This document shows, one piece after another, positions 21,774 to 30,064 of a stretch of DNA of 31,315 nt. Under the pieces are notes generated by a model, which saw only the letters and a program-made list of their open reading frames with translations, was not told the DNA's origin and made no database searches. This DNA comes from an uncultured Eubacteriales bacterium. Lineage in GTDB: Bacteria > Bacillota > Clostridia > Oscillospirales > Oscillospiraceae. Where the stretch lies: positions 1-31,315 of the forward strand of contig URDG01000030.1 of assembly GCA_900546515.1 (NCBI GenBank), in the 5' to 3' direction. Position numbers and translations under genes: made by a program. Numbering within the stretch: position 1 is the first letter of the stretch; every line of letters begins with the position of its first letter.

Positions 21774-22886
21774 TTATATAGTGCCGCCCTTCGGGACGAC
21801 GATAGGCAGTCTCGGGCTGCCTGTCAGCGTGACGCCCGCGCCGAAAACGGCGAGCTTGTCGGATATGACACAGCTCAGCTCAGTCCCCTCGCCCACCGTG
21901 CAGCCGCGCATGATGATGCAGTTTTTGAGCTTTGCGCCCTTGCCGATGCGCGCGCCGGAGAAGACGATGCAGTTTTCTATGCTGCCTTCTATTATACAGT
22001 TATCGGCGACAAGGCTGTTTACGGACACGGCATCCTCGCCGTAATAGGTGCTCACGCCCTCCATATTGCGTGTGCGCACAGGGCGGCTCTCCGGGAATAT
22101 CTGGCTGCGCTTTTCCGGATCGAGCATATCCATATTCGCGTTATAATATTCCTGCACGGTGCGTATGGCCGAGGCATAGCCCTGATGGATATACGTTCCC
22201 ATACGTCCGCCCTCATTGAGGTAGAGTGCGACAGCATCCTTATGGAAGCGGTGCATCTCGCGCGCCCGGCATTTATCCATGAGCGCAAGCAGCGTATCCC
22301 GGCGGACGATAAAGCCCTCAAGAGACGGGATTCCCTCGCCGCCGCCGAAGCGGTCGAACAGCACGCGCGTGACGATTCCGTCCTCTCCGACTAAATATCT
22401 GTGGTGCAGGCCATCGGGATCATGATCGGCGCATATCGCCATCATGTCCACGCCGGACGCAAGATATTTTGCTATTGCCGCATCCAGATCGATATTTGCG
22501 CAGAGATTGCCGAGCATCATCACAATATGCTGCTGCGGAATGTGCTTTATGTATGCGGAGACCGCATTTATTGCTTCCATCGTGCCGGAGTAGTTGCCGC
22601 GGTGATAGTCGGGCAGGCCGAAGGGAGGCAGCATGCGCAGTCCTCCGCTCTTGCGGCTCATATCCCACGCCTTGCCGCTGCCGATATGGTCGAGCAGGGA
22701 CTGATAATCGCGCCGCATCACGACGCCGACGTCGAAAATACCCGCGTTGCGCATGGAGCTGAGCGCAAAATCTATTAGTCTGTACCTGCCGCAGAAGGGC
22801 AGGGACGCCGCCGTGCGCTTATTGACAAGCGCGCCGAGCTCCGGCGAAGCATTGTAGGCAAAGATAATTCCGTGAAAATCCTTCAT
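21774..22886 (-). CDS. glgD: Glucose-1-phosphate adenylyltransferase subunit GlgD
   Basis: 370 residues with the nucleotidyltransferase fold followed by left-handed beta-helix repeats (IEGSIENCIVFSGARIGKGA). The N-terminal loop that in GlgC reads GGQGSRL is replaced by FAYNASPELGALV, so the catalytic pyrophosphorylase motif is missing. This is typical of GlgD, the non-catalytic or modulatory partner that forms a heterotetramer with GlgC in Firmicutes. It starts 3 bp after the glgC stop, with a GAGGT site overlapping the end of glgC, and a strong terminator follows. Confidence 0.93.
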   Translation of the reverse strand: MKDFHGIIFAYNASPELGALVNKRTAASLPFCGRYRLIDFALSSMRNAGIFDVGVVMRRDYQSLLDHIGSGKAWDMSRKSGGLRMLPPFGLPDYHRGNYSGTMEAINAVSAYIKHIPQQHIVMMLGNLCANIDLDAAIAKYLASGVDMMAICADHDPDGLHHRYLVGEDGIVTRVLFDRFGGGEGIPSLEGFIVRRDTLLALMDKCRAREMHRFHKDAVALYLNEGGRMGTYIHQGYASAIRTVQEYYNANMDMLDPEKRSQIFPESRPVRTRNMEGVSTYYGEDAVSVNSLVADNCIIEGSIENCIVFSGARIGKGAKLKNCIIMRGCTVGEGTELSCVISDKLAVFGAGVTLTGSPRLPIVVPKGGTI

Positions 22887-22889
22887 GTC

Positions 22890-24083
22890 TCAGACCTCCT
22901 CGCCAGTATAGATCATGGCGCCGGCCCTGACGACCGCGCCGCTTTTTATCGTTATGTTCGGTCCGCAGGTAGCGACGCCCCAGGCGTCGGTCCCGTCGGG
23001 CGGCTCTCCCACATGCGCATTGCTGCTCACGACGGTATTCTCGCCGACGATCGCATACTCTACTACCGCGCCCGGCTCGATTACCGTGCCCGGCATTATC
23101 ACGCTGTACAGTACCTTTGCGCCGCTGCCGACCTTGACGGACGACGAGAGCACGGAGTTTTCAACATGCCCGTCTATCTCGCAGCCCTCTGTCACGATGG
23201 AATGCCGGATGCAGGCGTTTCTGCCGGTATAGTGCGGCGGGCAGATCGGACTTCTGGAGCTTATGGGCCAGCTCGGATCGTACAGATTAATGCGGTTTGT
23301 GGAGAGCATGTCCATATTTGCGTCCCACAGGCTCGTTATCGTGCCGACATCGCGCCAGTATCCGTCGAAGCGGTACGGCCAGAGCTTTTCTCCCGCGCCG
23401 AGCATGTTGGGGATAATATTCTTGCCGAAGTCCTTGCTGGAGTTCGGGTCATTCTCATCCGCGATCAGATAAGACCTGAGCTTCTCCCAGTTGAATATAT
23501 ATATGCCCATGGAAGCAAGGTCGCTCTTGGGCTTCTGTGGCTTCTCTTCAAACTCGGCGACATATCCGTCCTCGCCGACGCTCATTATGCCAAGGCGCGT
23601 GGCTTCCTGCATGCTGACCTGCTGCACGGAGATCGTGCACGCAGCGCCATGCTCAAGATGCTCACGGAGCATGTCGGAATAGTCCATCTTGTAGATATGG
23701 TCGCCCGAGAGGATGAGCACATTATCCGGCTCAAAGCTCTCTATAAACCCAATGTTCTGATAGATCGCGTTCGCCGTGCCGGAAAACCATGAACCTTTTT
23801 CCCCGGCGCTCTGATAAGGCGGCAGGATATACACTCCGCCGTCGGACACGTCCAGATCCCAGGGCTGACCGCTGCCTATGTAGCTGTTGAGCTGCAACGG
23901 GCGGTACTGTGTGAGGACACCCACAGTGTCTATGCCGGAGTTTGCGCAGTTGGACAGCGGGAAGTCAATGATCCTGTACTTACCGCCGAAGGGGACGCTT
24001 GGTTTGGCGACGTTCTGGGTCAGCGCGTAAAGCCGAGAGCCCTGACCGCCCGCCAAAAGCATTGCAATGCAGCTTTTCTTCAT
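22890..24083 (-). CDS. glgC: Glucose-1-phosphate adenylyltransferase catalytic subunit
   Basis: 397 residues. The catalytic N-terminal motif LLAGGQGSRLYALT, the PSVPFGGKYRIIDFPLSNC block, ILSGDHIYKMDYSDM, EFEEKPQKPKSDLASMGIY and the glucose-1-phosphate region FDGYWRDVGTI are all present, with beta-helix repeats at the C-terminus. It makes ADP-glucose for glycogen synthesis. It is translated from a GAGG site close to the ATG and overlaps functionally with glgD directly downstream. It lies 69 bp after pth; I found no convincing promoter in that gap, so it may be read from prs-pth. Confidence 0.96.
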   Translation of the reverse strand: MKKSCIAMLLAGGQGSRLYALTQNVAKPSVPFGGKYRIIDFPLSNCANSGIDTVGVLTQYRPLQLNSYIGSGQPWDLDVSDGGVYILPPYQSAGEKGSWFSGTANAIYQNIGFIESFEPDNVLILSGDHIYKMDYSDMLREHLEHGAACTISVQQVSMQEATRLGIMSVGEDGYVAEFEEKPQKPKSDLASMGIYIFNWEKLRSYLIADENDPNSSKDFGKNIIPNMLGAGEKLWPYRFDGYWRDVGTITSLWDANMDMLSTNRINLYDPSWPISSRSPICPPHYTGRNACIRHSIVTEGCEIDGHVENSVLSSSVKVGSGAKVLYSVIMPGTVIEPGAVVEYAIVGENTVVSSNAHVGEPPDGTDAWGVATCGPNITIKSGAVVRAGAMIYTGEEV

Positions 24084-24152
24084 TAGCCTCGTCTTCTTTC
24101 TTTGAATTTTGGGATTATTTCAATACACGGATCACACCATGTATTTGCTTAC

Positions 24153-24746
24153 TTATTTATTGTTGAACTTATTCATGGCCTTTTCCGGCCCCTCGGTTAT
24201 ATAGCACTCCGCGGCCGCCGCGGCATGCTCCGCCGCGCGCGCCATATCTTCGGCGTCCTGATTTTTAAATGTAGAGAGCACCCAATCCTTCACGTCATAA
24301 TCCGGGTGCGGCGGCTCGCCTACTCCGAGCCTTATGCGGGGGAATTCTTCGGTGCCGAGATGGGCAATAATATTTTTCAGACCATTATGTCCGCCGGCAG
24401 AGCCCTTCGTTCGTATCCGTATCCTGCCGGGCGGCAGCGCCATTTCGTCCGAGACGACCAGAACGTGCGACGGTTCTATCTTATAATAGCGCACAGCCTC
24501 CTCAACGGCCTCGCCAGAGAGGTTCATATACGTCTGCGGCTTCATGAGCAGAACGCTTTCGCCGCCGATGGTGCACTGCGCTGTCAGCGCCTTGAAGCGC
24601 AGCCTGTTTATCGCCACGCCCTTGTTTTTTGCCATGACGTCCGCCGTCATGAATCCGGCGTTGTGCCGTGTTCCCTCATATTTAACGCCCGGGTTTCCGA
24701 GGAACACTATAAGCCAGTTGACACCGCCGGGCTTCTTGAAAAGCAT
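24153..24746 (-). CDS. pth: Peptidyl-tRNA hydrolase
   Basis: 197 residues, slightly longer than B. subtilis Pth because of an N-terminal MLFKKPGGVNW extension. The catalytic region FLGNPGVKYEGTRHNAGF contains the active-site His and the Asn that contacts the peptide; VSDEMALPPGRIRIRTKGSA and GGHNGLKNIIAHLGT follow. It cleaves peptidyl-tRNA that drops off the ribosome. The start at 24746 has AAAGGA 9 bases upstream; an in-frame ATG at 24764 has a weak site only. It follows prs, a common arrangement in Firmicutes. Confidence 0.95.
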   Translation of the reverse strand: MLFKKPGGVNWLIVFLGNPGVKYEGTRHNAGFMTADVMAKNKGVAINRLRFKALTAQCTIGGESVLLMKPQTYMNLSGEAVEEAVRYYKIEPSHVLVVSDEMALPPGRIRIRTKGSAGGHNGLKNIIAHLGTEEFPRIRLGVGEPPHPDYDVKDWVLSTFKNQDAEDMARAAEHAAAAAECYITEGPEKAMNKFNNK

Positions 24747-24821
24747 ACCGCTTTTTCCTTTCATACCGCCGGCCGCCGCAGTCTGCCTTACGCGGCAGGC
24801 TGCGTCAGGCCGTAGCGTTTA

Positions 24822-25784
24822 TCACTCAAAAAGATTGGAAATAGAAACTTCCTCGTATATTCTTCTGATCGCCTCGGCAAATACCGGTGCGGTAGAGATA
24901 TACTCGATCTTGCTGCATGCGGGCTTATCGGAGGGGTAAGGGATAGTGTCGAGCAGGAGCAGCTCCTTGATGCAGCTGTCCTCAATGCGCTCGATTGCCG
25001 GGCCGGAGAGAACGCCGTGAGTCGCGCAGGCGTAGACCTCCTTCGCCCCGCCTATCTCCTTGATGGCCTTTGCGGCGCCGCACAGGGAACCGGCGGTGTC
25101 CACAATGTCGTCAAGCAGGATGCAGGTCTTGCCTTCGACGTTGCCTATGATATTCATGACCTCGGACTGGTTGGCTCTCTCTCTGCGCTTGTCCACAATG
25201 GCCATGTTCACGCCGAGCTTCATGGAGAACTGACGGGCGCGCGCGGTGCTGCCGACGTCGGGGGAGACGACCATAACGTTCTCGTTGTCCTTGCCGAACA
25301 TCTTCACAAAGTGGCGGACAAAGAGATGACTGCCCATGAGGTTATCGACAGGAATGTCGAAGAAGCCCTGGATCTGCGCTGCGTGCAGGTCCATGGTGAG
25401 GACTCTGTCCGCACCGGCTGCCGTGATGAGGTTTGCCACGAGCTTTGCGGATATGGGATCGCGGCTCTTCGCCTTGCGGTCCTGACGGGCATAGCCGAAG
25501 TAAGGGATAACGGCGGTTATACGGCCTGCGGACGCGCGGCGCATGGCGTCTATCATTATGAGCAGCTCCATGAGGTTGTCGTTGACATGGTTGCAGGTAG
25601 ACTGTACGATGAAAACATCCTTGCCGCGGACCGGTTCAAATACGGAAATGGAGCATTCGCCGTCAGCAAACTGCGACACGGATGCGTTGCCGAGGCTCTT
25701 GTAGAGCTGCGCGCATATATCCTCCGCAAGCGCAGGATTGGAGTTGCCGGTGAAAACTTTAATTTCCTTACCGTGTGAAATCAT
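24822..25784 (-). CDS. prs: Ribose-phosphate pyrophosphokinase (PRPP synthetase)
   Basis: 320 residues, class I PRPP synthetase. Motifs: FADGECSISVFEPVRGKDVF, PYFGYARQDRKAKSRDPIS (ATP site), DLHAAQIQGFFDIPVDNL, KRR flexible loop, and the PRPP-binding DDIVDTAGSLCGAAKAI. It makes PRPP for purine, pyrimidine, His, Trp and NAD synthesis. CGGAGG lies upstream of the ATG. It is the first gene of a run with pth and probably glgCD, and is divergent from prfB. Confidence 0.97.
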   Translation of the reverse strand: MISHGKEIKVFTGNSNPALAEDICAQLYKSLGNASVSQFADGECSISVFEPVRGKDVFIVQSTCNHVNDNLMELLIMIDAMRRASAGRITAVIPYFGYARQDRKAKSRDPISAKLVANLITAAGADRVLTMDLHAAQIQGFFDIPVDNLMGSHLFVRHFVKMFGKDNENVMVVSPDVGSTARARQFSMKLGVNMAIVDKRRERANQSEVMNIIGNVEGKTCILLDDIVDTAGSLCGAAKAIKEIGGAKEVYACATHGVLSGPAIERIEDSCIKELLLLDTIPYPSDKPACSKIEYISTAPVFAEAIRRIYEEVSISNLFE

Positions 25785-25862
25785 TTCTCTTTGTCCTCCG
25801 AATTTTTTCTTTTTTTGCCGTCTGCCGGGCAGCAGGCGGTCAGGCCCTTATTTTACGATTTT

Positions 25863-25891
25863 AGTATAACATAGAATCCTTGCTTTTGGAA
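25863..25891 (-). promoter_or_regulatory. Candidate promoter of prs
   Basis: TTCCAA (weak -35) and TATACT (good -10) separated by 17 bp on the minus strand. The leader contains a GC-rich hairpin (CCGCCTGCTG/GGCAGACGG) that lacks a T run. Confidence 0.5.
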
Positions 25892-25937
25892 GAGAAATGG
25901 AGTAATATAACGCATAAAAAGCTAATAAAAAAACACA

Positions 25938-25966
25938 TTTACAAGAACGAAATTTTTGTATATAAT
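25938..25966 (+). promoter_or_regulatory. Promoter of prfB
   Basis: TTTACA and TATAAT with a 17-bp spacer, about 40 bases upstream of the start codon. With the prs promoter it accounts for the 214-bp divergent gap. Confidence 0.75.
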
Positions 25967-26004
25967 AATATTTTGTTGATACCATGAGAAAGTAGTGAGT
26001 GAAT

Positions 26005-27111
26005 ATGCTGGAATTTGAAGAATACAAAGTAAAGCTTAACAACATCAAGCCCACGCTCGACGTGCTGCGCGACGCGCTCAAGCTCGAGCCTGCGCAGAAA
26101 GAGATCGAAGAGCTCGAGGCCGCGAGCGAGCGCGACGGTTTCTGGAACGATGTGGAGAATTCCCAGAAAGTGCAGAAGCGCCTGAAGGTACTCAAAAGCA
26201 AGTGCGAAAATTACAGGAAGCTGTGCTCCGCATGGGATGACATGTATACGATGTGCGAGATGGCGATCGAGGAAAACGACGGCTCCATGCTCGATGAGCT
26301 CAAGTCGGAGTTTGCGAAGTTCAGCGAGGCCGTCGAGGCCACGCGCCTCAGCACGCTCCTCACCGGCGAATATGACGCCAACAACGCCCTGCTGACCTTC
26401 CACGCTGGCGCAGGCGGCACCGAAGCGCAGGACTGGGCGAGCATGCTCTACCGCATGTACAACATGTGGGCGGACCGCCACGGCTACAAGGTCAAGGTAA
26501 TGGACTATCTTGACGGCGACGAGGCCGGCATCAAGAGCGCGACCATAATGATAGAGGGTGAAAACGCATACGGCTTCCTCAAGAGCGAGCATGGCATACA
26601 CCGCCTTGTGCGCGTGTCCCCGTTCGACGCCGCAGGCCGCCGCCACACCTCCTTCGCCGCGGTCGAGGTCATGCCGGAGATCACCGACAACAATGAGATA
26701 GAGCTGCGCGACGAGGATATAAAGATGGACGTCTACCGTTCCTCCGGCGCAGGCGGGCAGAAGGTCAACAAGACCTCCTCCGCCGTCCGTCTGACGCATA
26801 TCCCCACCGGCATAGTCGTCTCCAGTCAGGTGGAACGCAGCCATTTCCAGAACCTCGAAAACTGCAAAAACATGCTGCGCGCACGTCTCGCCGAGATAAA
26901 GGAACGCGAGCATCTCGAGAAGATAAGCGACATCAAGGGCGTGCAGATGAAGATCGAGTGGGGCAGCCAGATCCGCTCATACGTTTTCATGCCCTACCAG
27001 CTCGTCAAGGATCACCGGACCGACTATGAGGACGGCAACATCGACAACGTGATGAACGGCAACCTTGACGGCTTCATAAACGCTTTCCTGTCCATGCGCG
27101 CTGCCGACTGA
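26005..27111 (+). CDS. prfB: Peptide chain release factor 2
   Basis: 368 residues. The stop-codon discriminator SPF (residues 205-207) marks RF2, which reads UGA and UAA, and GGQ (residues 250-252, in SSGAGGQKVNKTSSAVRLTH) is the catalytic tripeptide for peptide release. The reading frame is continuous: where most bacterial prfB genes carry an in-frame TGA and a +1 frameshift site near codon 25, this gene reads LRDALKLEPAQKEIEELEA with no CTTTGA-like slip site, so autoregulation by frameshifting is absent. The ATG at 26005 is preceded only by a weak AGTGAG site; a GTG at 25999 is an alternative. Confidence 0.95.
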   Translation: MLEFEEYKVKLNNIKPTLDVLRDALKLEPAQKEIEELEAASERDGFWNDVENSQKVQKRLKVLKSKCENYRKLCSAWDDMYTMCEMAIEENDGSMLDELKSEFAKFSEAVEATRLSTLLTGEYDANNALLTFHAGAGGTEAQDWASMLYRMYNMWADRHGYKVKVMDYLDGDEAGIKSATIMIEGENAYGFLKSEHGIHRLVRVSPFDAAGRRHTSFAAVEVMPEITDNNEIELRDEDIKMDVYRSSGAGGQKVNKTSSAVRLTHIPTGIVVSSQVERSHFQNLENCKNMLRARLAEIKEREHLEKISDIKGVQMKIEWGSQIRSYVFMPYQLVKDHRTDYEDGNIDNVMNGNLDGFINAFLSMRAAD

Positions 27112-27183
27112 GAGTATTTTTCCCGAATTTCATAAAATTACAAATTTTTAGAAAAGTCCCGCAAGAGCTTTTCCAGAAAACCG

Positions 27184-27219
27184 AAAATAGAGTGCCGTTA
27201 ATGTACGGCACTCTATTTT
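27184..27219. terminator. Terminator of prfB (bidirectional)
   Basis: A perfect 15-bp stem AAAATAGAGTGCCGT / ACGGCACTCTATTTT with loop TAATGT. The A-rich base makes it work on both strands; on the minus strand it lies 41 bases after a candidate small open frame. Confidence 0.85.
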
Positions 27220-27259
27220 CATTCTCCGCAGGCATAGCCCGCGTTTTCGCCGGATATAA

Positions 27260-27322
27260 CTACCGTCCGCTCGGACCGGGATCGTAGTCTCCGAATATCA
27301 TATCGTCTATATCATGTTCCAC
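27260..27322 (-). CDS. Candidate 20-residue small protein in the prfB-rpsF gap
   Basis: On the minus strand a very good AGGAGG site is followed after 8 bases by GTG and a 20-codon frame ending in TAG. The predicted peptide is MEHDIDDMIFGDYDPGPSGR, rich in Asp and Gly, with no membrane segment. The prfB terminator hairpin lies 41 bases downstream in the right orientation. I do not recognise the peptide and found only a weak promoter. The rest of this 467-bp gap (27112-27578) holds the prfB terminator, short inverted repeats, and the rpsF promoter and leader. Confidence 0.35.
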   Translation of the reverse strand: MEHDIDDMIFGDYDPGPSGR

Positions 27323-27470
27323 GGCATTTCCCTCCTGTTCTGTATCAGCCTGCATGTCAGCATACCTTCAATATATGCCGGCACTCCGGGTATTATGAAC
27401 GCCGGAGAAAAAATTTTCTGTCGGAAATGCCCGCACACATATAAACTTATTTGCTCACGGCAAAAAAGCC

Positions 27471-27498
27471 TTGACAACCGGTGAAAAAAAGGTATAAT
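27471..27498 (+). promoter_or_regulatory. Promoter of the rpsF-ssb-rpsR operon
   Basis: Perfect TTGACA and TATAAT boxes separated by 16 bp; expected start near 27505. Confidence 0.85.
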
Positions 27499-27504
27499 TA
27501 TTAG

Positions 27505-27567
27505 GCCTGTCAATAGATGAGCAGGCATCCTTGCTCCTCTTTCGGGGAGGGGCCATCAGACCAAAAG
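27505..27567 (+). promoter_or_regulatory. rpsF leader with two overlapping hairpins
   Basis: GAGCA (27519-27523) can pair with TGCTC (27532-27536), or the overlapping CTCC can pair with the GGAG after CTTTCGG. The two folds exclude each other. S6-S18 leaders are known in other bacteria, but I do not see their usual CCG-type motif here, so regulation is speculative. Confidence 0.3.
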
Positions 27568-27578
27568 GAGGTGCAATC

Positions 27579-27875
27579 ATGGCAAAAGCAAGTGAGAAGT
27601 ACGAAGTAATGTACATCATCAATCCCAACTTCACTGAGGAAGAGACCGCAGCTGTTGTTGAGAAGTTCAAGGCACTTGTTGAGGCAAATGGTACTCTGGA
27701 AGAGTTGGAGGAAATGGGCAAGCGCAAGCTCGCTTATGAGATCAACTACATTTCCGAGGGTTACTATGTGCTGATGAAGTTCACCAGCGGCGCTGAGCTG
27801 CCCGCTGAGCTTGACCGTGTTCTCGGTATTACCGACGGTATTCTGCGTCGCCTGATAACCAAGCGTCCGGAGTAA
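27579..27875 (+). CDS. rpsF: 30S ribosomal protein S6
   Basis: 98 residues with the S6 ferredoxin-like fold: KYEVMYIINPNFTEEETAAV, LEEMGKRKLAYEINYISEGY and the RVLGITDGILRRLITK end. It binds S18 in the platform of the small subunit. The start at 27579 has a strong AAAGGAGG site; the open frame extends upstream into the leader without support. The order rpsF-ssb-rpsR is the classic bacterial operon. Confidence 0.97.
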   Translation: MAKASEKYEVMYIINPNFTEEETAAVVEKFKALVEANGTLEELEEMGKRKLAYEINYISEGYYVLMKFTSGAELPAELDRVLGITDGILRRLITKRPE

Positions 27876-27886
27876 GGAGAACGATC

Positions 27887-28336
27887 ATGCTGAATCACAT
27901 TGTAATCATGGGACGTCTGACGAGAGATCCCGAGCTCAGATACACTCAGTCCCAGACCCCGGTGGCGTCGTTCACCGTGGCGGTCGACCGTGATTTCGGC
28001 GGCCGTGACGGCGGAGAAAGGCAGACCGATTTTATCGACTGCGTGGCATGGCGCCAGACCGCCGAGTTTGTCAACAAGTATTTCACCAAGGGGAGCATGG
28101 CAGTCGTCTCCGGGCGGCTCCAGATCCGCGATTGGACTGACCGCGAGGGCGGCAAGCGCCGCAGCGCGGAGATCGTTGTTGACAACGTATATTTCGGCGA
28201 GAGCCGCCGCCGCGACGGCGACTCAGGCAGCACCGCTCACAGCACGTACAGCTACGATGCCGGCAGGAACAGCAGCCCTGCTCCCGCTTCCACATTCTCC
28301 GAGCTGGACGACGGTGACGATGAACTGCCCTTCTGA
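27887..28336 (+). CDS. ssb: Single-stranded DNA-binding protein
   Basis: 149 residues. The N-terminal OB fold is typical (MLNHIVIMGRLTRDPELRYT, then FTVAVDRDF, DFIDCVAWRQTAEFVNKYFT and VVSGRLQIRDW), followed by a low-complexity Ser/Ala/Gly linker from about residue 108 and the acidic C-terminal tip DDDELPF-type (here DGDDELPF) that binds partner proteins. It protects single-stranded DNA in replication and repair. It lies between rpsF (11-bp gap, AAGGAG site) and rpsR. Confidence 0.97.
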   Translation: MLNHIVIMGRLTRDPELRYTQSQTPVASFTVAVDRDFGGRDGGERQTDFIDCVAWRQTAEFVNKYFTKGSMAVVSGRLQIRDWTDREGGKRRSAEIVVDNVYFGESRRRDGDSGSTAHSTYSYDAGRNSSPAPASTFSELDDGDDELPF

Positions 28337-28429
28337 TGAGGTTTCCACGCAGCCCCCGCACGGCCTGTGCCGCAGCGCATCCGGCTCCGCAGCGTGACCC
28401 ATCCAAAATCTTTTAAGGAGGAAACAGCT

Positions 28430-28669
28430 TTGGCTTTCGATAAGAACAATCCCAAGAACCGCAAGCGCAGAAAAGTTTGCCAGTTCTGTGTTGATAAGGC
28501 TACCTCTATCGACTACAAGGACACCGCAAAGCTCCGCCGTTATCTGTCCGAGCGCAGCAAGATCCTGCCTCGCCGCACTACCGGTGTTTGCGCCATGCAT
28601 CAGCGCGAGCTCACCGAGGCTATAAAGAGAGCACGCCAGATAGCTCTCCTGCCTTACGTGACCGATTGA
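28430..28669 (+). CDS. rpsR: 30S ribosomal protein S18, TTG start
   Basis: 79 residues: basic N-terminus, a KVCQFCVDK cysteine pair, IDYKDTAKLRRYLSERSKIL and the C-terminal TGVCAMHQRELTEAIKRARQ. S18 pairs with S6 in the small subunit. The start is a TTG at 28430, 8 bases after AAGGAGG, because no ATG fits; a longer frame to 28367 lacks a ribosome binding site and adds residues not seen in S18. The two extra Cys-X-X-Cys-type residues with the later CAMH suggest the zinc-binding (C+) form of S18, which is my inference. Confidence 0.95.
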   Translation: MAFDKNNPKNRKRRKVCQFCVDKATSIDYKDTAKLRRYLSERSKILPRRTTGVCAMHQRELTEAIKRARQIALLPYVTD

Positions 28670-28694
28670 TCCCGTTCAGGATCCGAAATAACGG

Positions 28695-28728
28695 CTCCCG
28701 GCTCTTCAAAAGAGCCGGGAGTTTTTTT
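28695..28728 (+). terminator. Terminator of the rpsF-ssb-rpsR operon
   Basis: A perfect 12-bp stem CTCCCGGCTCTT / AAGAGCCGGGAG followed by seven T. Confidence 0.95.
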
Positions 28729-28759
28729 ATTATCTTACCATCTGATGGTATACAGCACC

Positions 28760-28802
28760 AAAAAAGCGGCAGCCGCACTGTTCGGTGCAGCTGCCGTTTT
28801 TT
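28760..28802 (-). terminator. Terminator of the M23 peptidase gene
   Basis: Arms of about 18 bases with one bulge and one mismatch (CGGCAGC/GCTGCCG core), flanked by A6 and T6, so it works as a terminator on the minus strand right after the gene. Confidence 0.85.
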
Positions 28803-28810
28803 CTATGCGC

Positions 28811-30049
28811 TCAGCAGTTATAATATGATATTCCCGAAAAATACGAAGCGGGATCGACGCGGCTGTCGCCGACATATACTTCAAAGTGGCAGTGCGTACC
28901 TGTCGCGCGTCCCGACGCGCCGAGATACCCCACCGTCTGTCCCTGTGTCACGCTCTGTCCCGCGCTCACTGCAAAGCCGGACATGTGCGCATAGACGGTT
29001 TTCATCCCGCCGTGGTCTATGATGACATAATTGCCGTAGCCGCTGTTGGATGATGCGACGATCACCGTGCCGCTGTCGGCCGCGACTATGGGCTGTCCGT
29101 CGTTGCCGAAGCCGTCGATATCTATGCCCGCATGATAGGTCGTCTGTCCGGTGAACGGGTCGGCGCGGTTGCCGTAGCGGCTCGTCACGCGCATCGAGCA
29201 CGGCACCGGCCATATGAGCGAGCCTGTGCCTGTGATGTTGTTTCCGCCGTCCTGGCCGTTATTACCGCTTCCGCTGTTGTTCCCGGCTTCCTTCTGGCGG
29301 TCATATTCGGCAATGAGATTGCTTATCTCCGCTGCGGCCGCGTTCTCGGCGGCCCGCGCCGCCTCATATTCCTTCGTCGCCTTTTCTATCTCTTCAGCGA
29401 GCGTATCAAGCTGCTTTTCGGCATCGCTCACTTGCCTGAGAAGCTCTTCCTGCTCCGTGCGCAGATCTTTCTGCTTCTCCTCATAGCCGCTTTTTACTTT
29501 CTCATAATCGGCCTTGACCTTCTCGGTCTCCTCGCGCGCCACAATATACTGATCCTCAAGCACGCGGTCGCTCTGCATGATCACGCCCATATCGTCTACT
29601 GCCGTCAGCAGCTCGCTTATATCCGTGCTCTTTGTAACAAGTGCAAGCAGCTCAATGCCGCCGTTCTCTTCCATGGCGCGCACACGGCTGCGGTACTTCC
29701 GAAGCTGGAGTTCTTCTCGGCTCTTCGCCTCGTCCACCTCTTCGGCCTTTTCGGCTATCATGTCGTCATATGCGTCGATCTGTGCCTGCGTCAGCTCTAT
29801 CTGCTCCTGCGCAAGGCGGCTCTGCTCTTCGAGCGCTGCCTTCTGTTCAAGTATGCCGTATTGCTGGCCTTTCAGCGCGTTCAGCCGTTCAAGGCTGGTC
29901 TTTGCCTCCTGACTGAGCGCGTCTTTCTGCCTTTGTATCGCAGCTATCTCATCCTGCGTCACCGCATACGCCCTGCCCGGCAGCGCCGCCGCGCACAGCG
30001 GCAGCATCAGCGCGGCCAGTACAGCCGCAGTCGCTCTGACGTTTTTCAT
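28811..30049 (-). CDS. Secreted M23 family peptidoglycan endopeptidase with coiled coil (EnvC/PcsB-like)
   Basis: 412 residues. A Sec signal peptide (MKNVRATAAVLAALMLPLCA, cleavage after AYA near residue 29) is followed by a long coiled coil at about residues 33-245, a Gly/Asn-rich linker (about 255-275) and a LytM-type M23 domain from about 280. Zinc ligands look intact: His306 and Asp310 in HAGID, and His388 in HCH, with the YAHMS His. It should cut peptidoglycan cross-links outside the membrane. The coiled-coil architecture is that of factors controlled by FtsEX, but ftsEX is not adjacent. The last residue is a Cys. It lies 15 bp downstream of a lipoprotein gene. Confidence 0.93.
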   Translation of the reverse strand: MKNVRATAAVLAALMLPLCAAALPGRAYAVTQDEIAAIQRQKDALSQEAKTSLERLNALKGQQYGILEQKAALEEQSRLAQEQIELTQAQIDAYDDMIAEKAEEVDEAKSREELQLRKYRSRVRAMEENGGIELLALVTKSTDISELLTAVDDMGVIMQSDRVLEDQYIVAREETEKVKADYEKVKSGYEEKQKDLRTEQEELLRQVSDAEKQLDTLAEEIEKATKEYEAARAAENAAAAEISNLIAEYDRQKEAGNNSGSGNNGQDGGNNITGTGSLIWPVPCSMRVTSRYGNRADPFTGQTTYHAGIDIDGFGNDGQPIVAADSGTVIVASSNSGYGNYVIIDHGGMKTVYAHMSGFAVSAGQSVTQGQTVGYLGASGRATGTHCHFEVYVGDSRVDPASYFSGISYYNC

Positions 30050-30064
30050 TGGAAAATGCCCCTT

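Noticed and set aside
25983..25994. A three-codon upstream frame (ATG AGA AAG TAG) just before prfB
   Set aside because: It has no ribosome binding site, and such short frames are common by chance.
27307..27528. A 73-codon minus-strand frame across the rpsF promoter
   Set aside because: It overlaps a perfect promoter on the other strand, lacks a ribosome binding site and looks random; the shorter frame at 27260-27322 is the better candidate.
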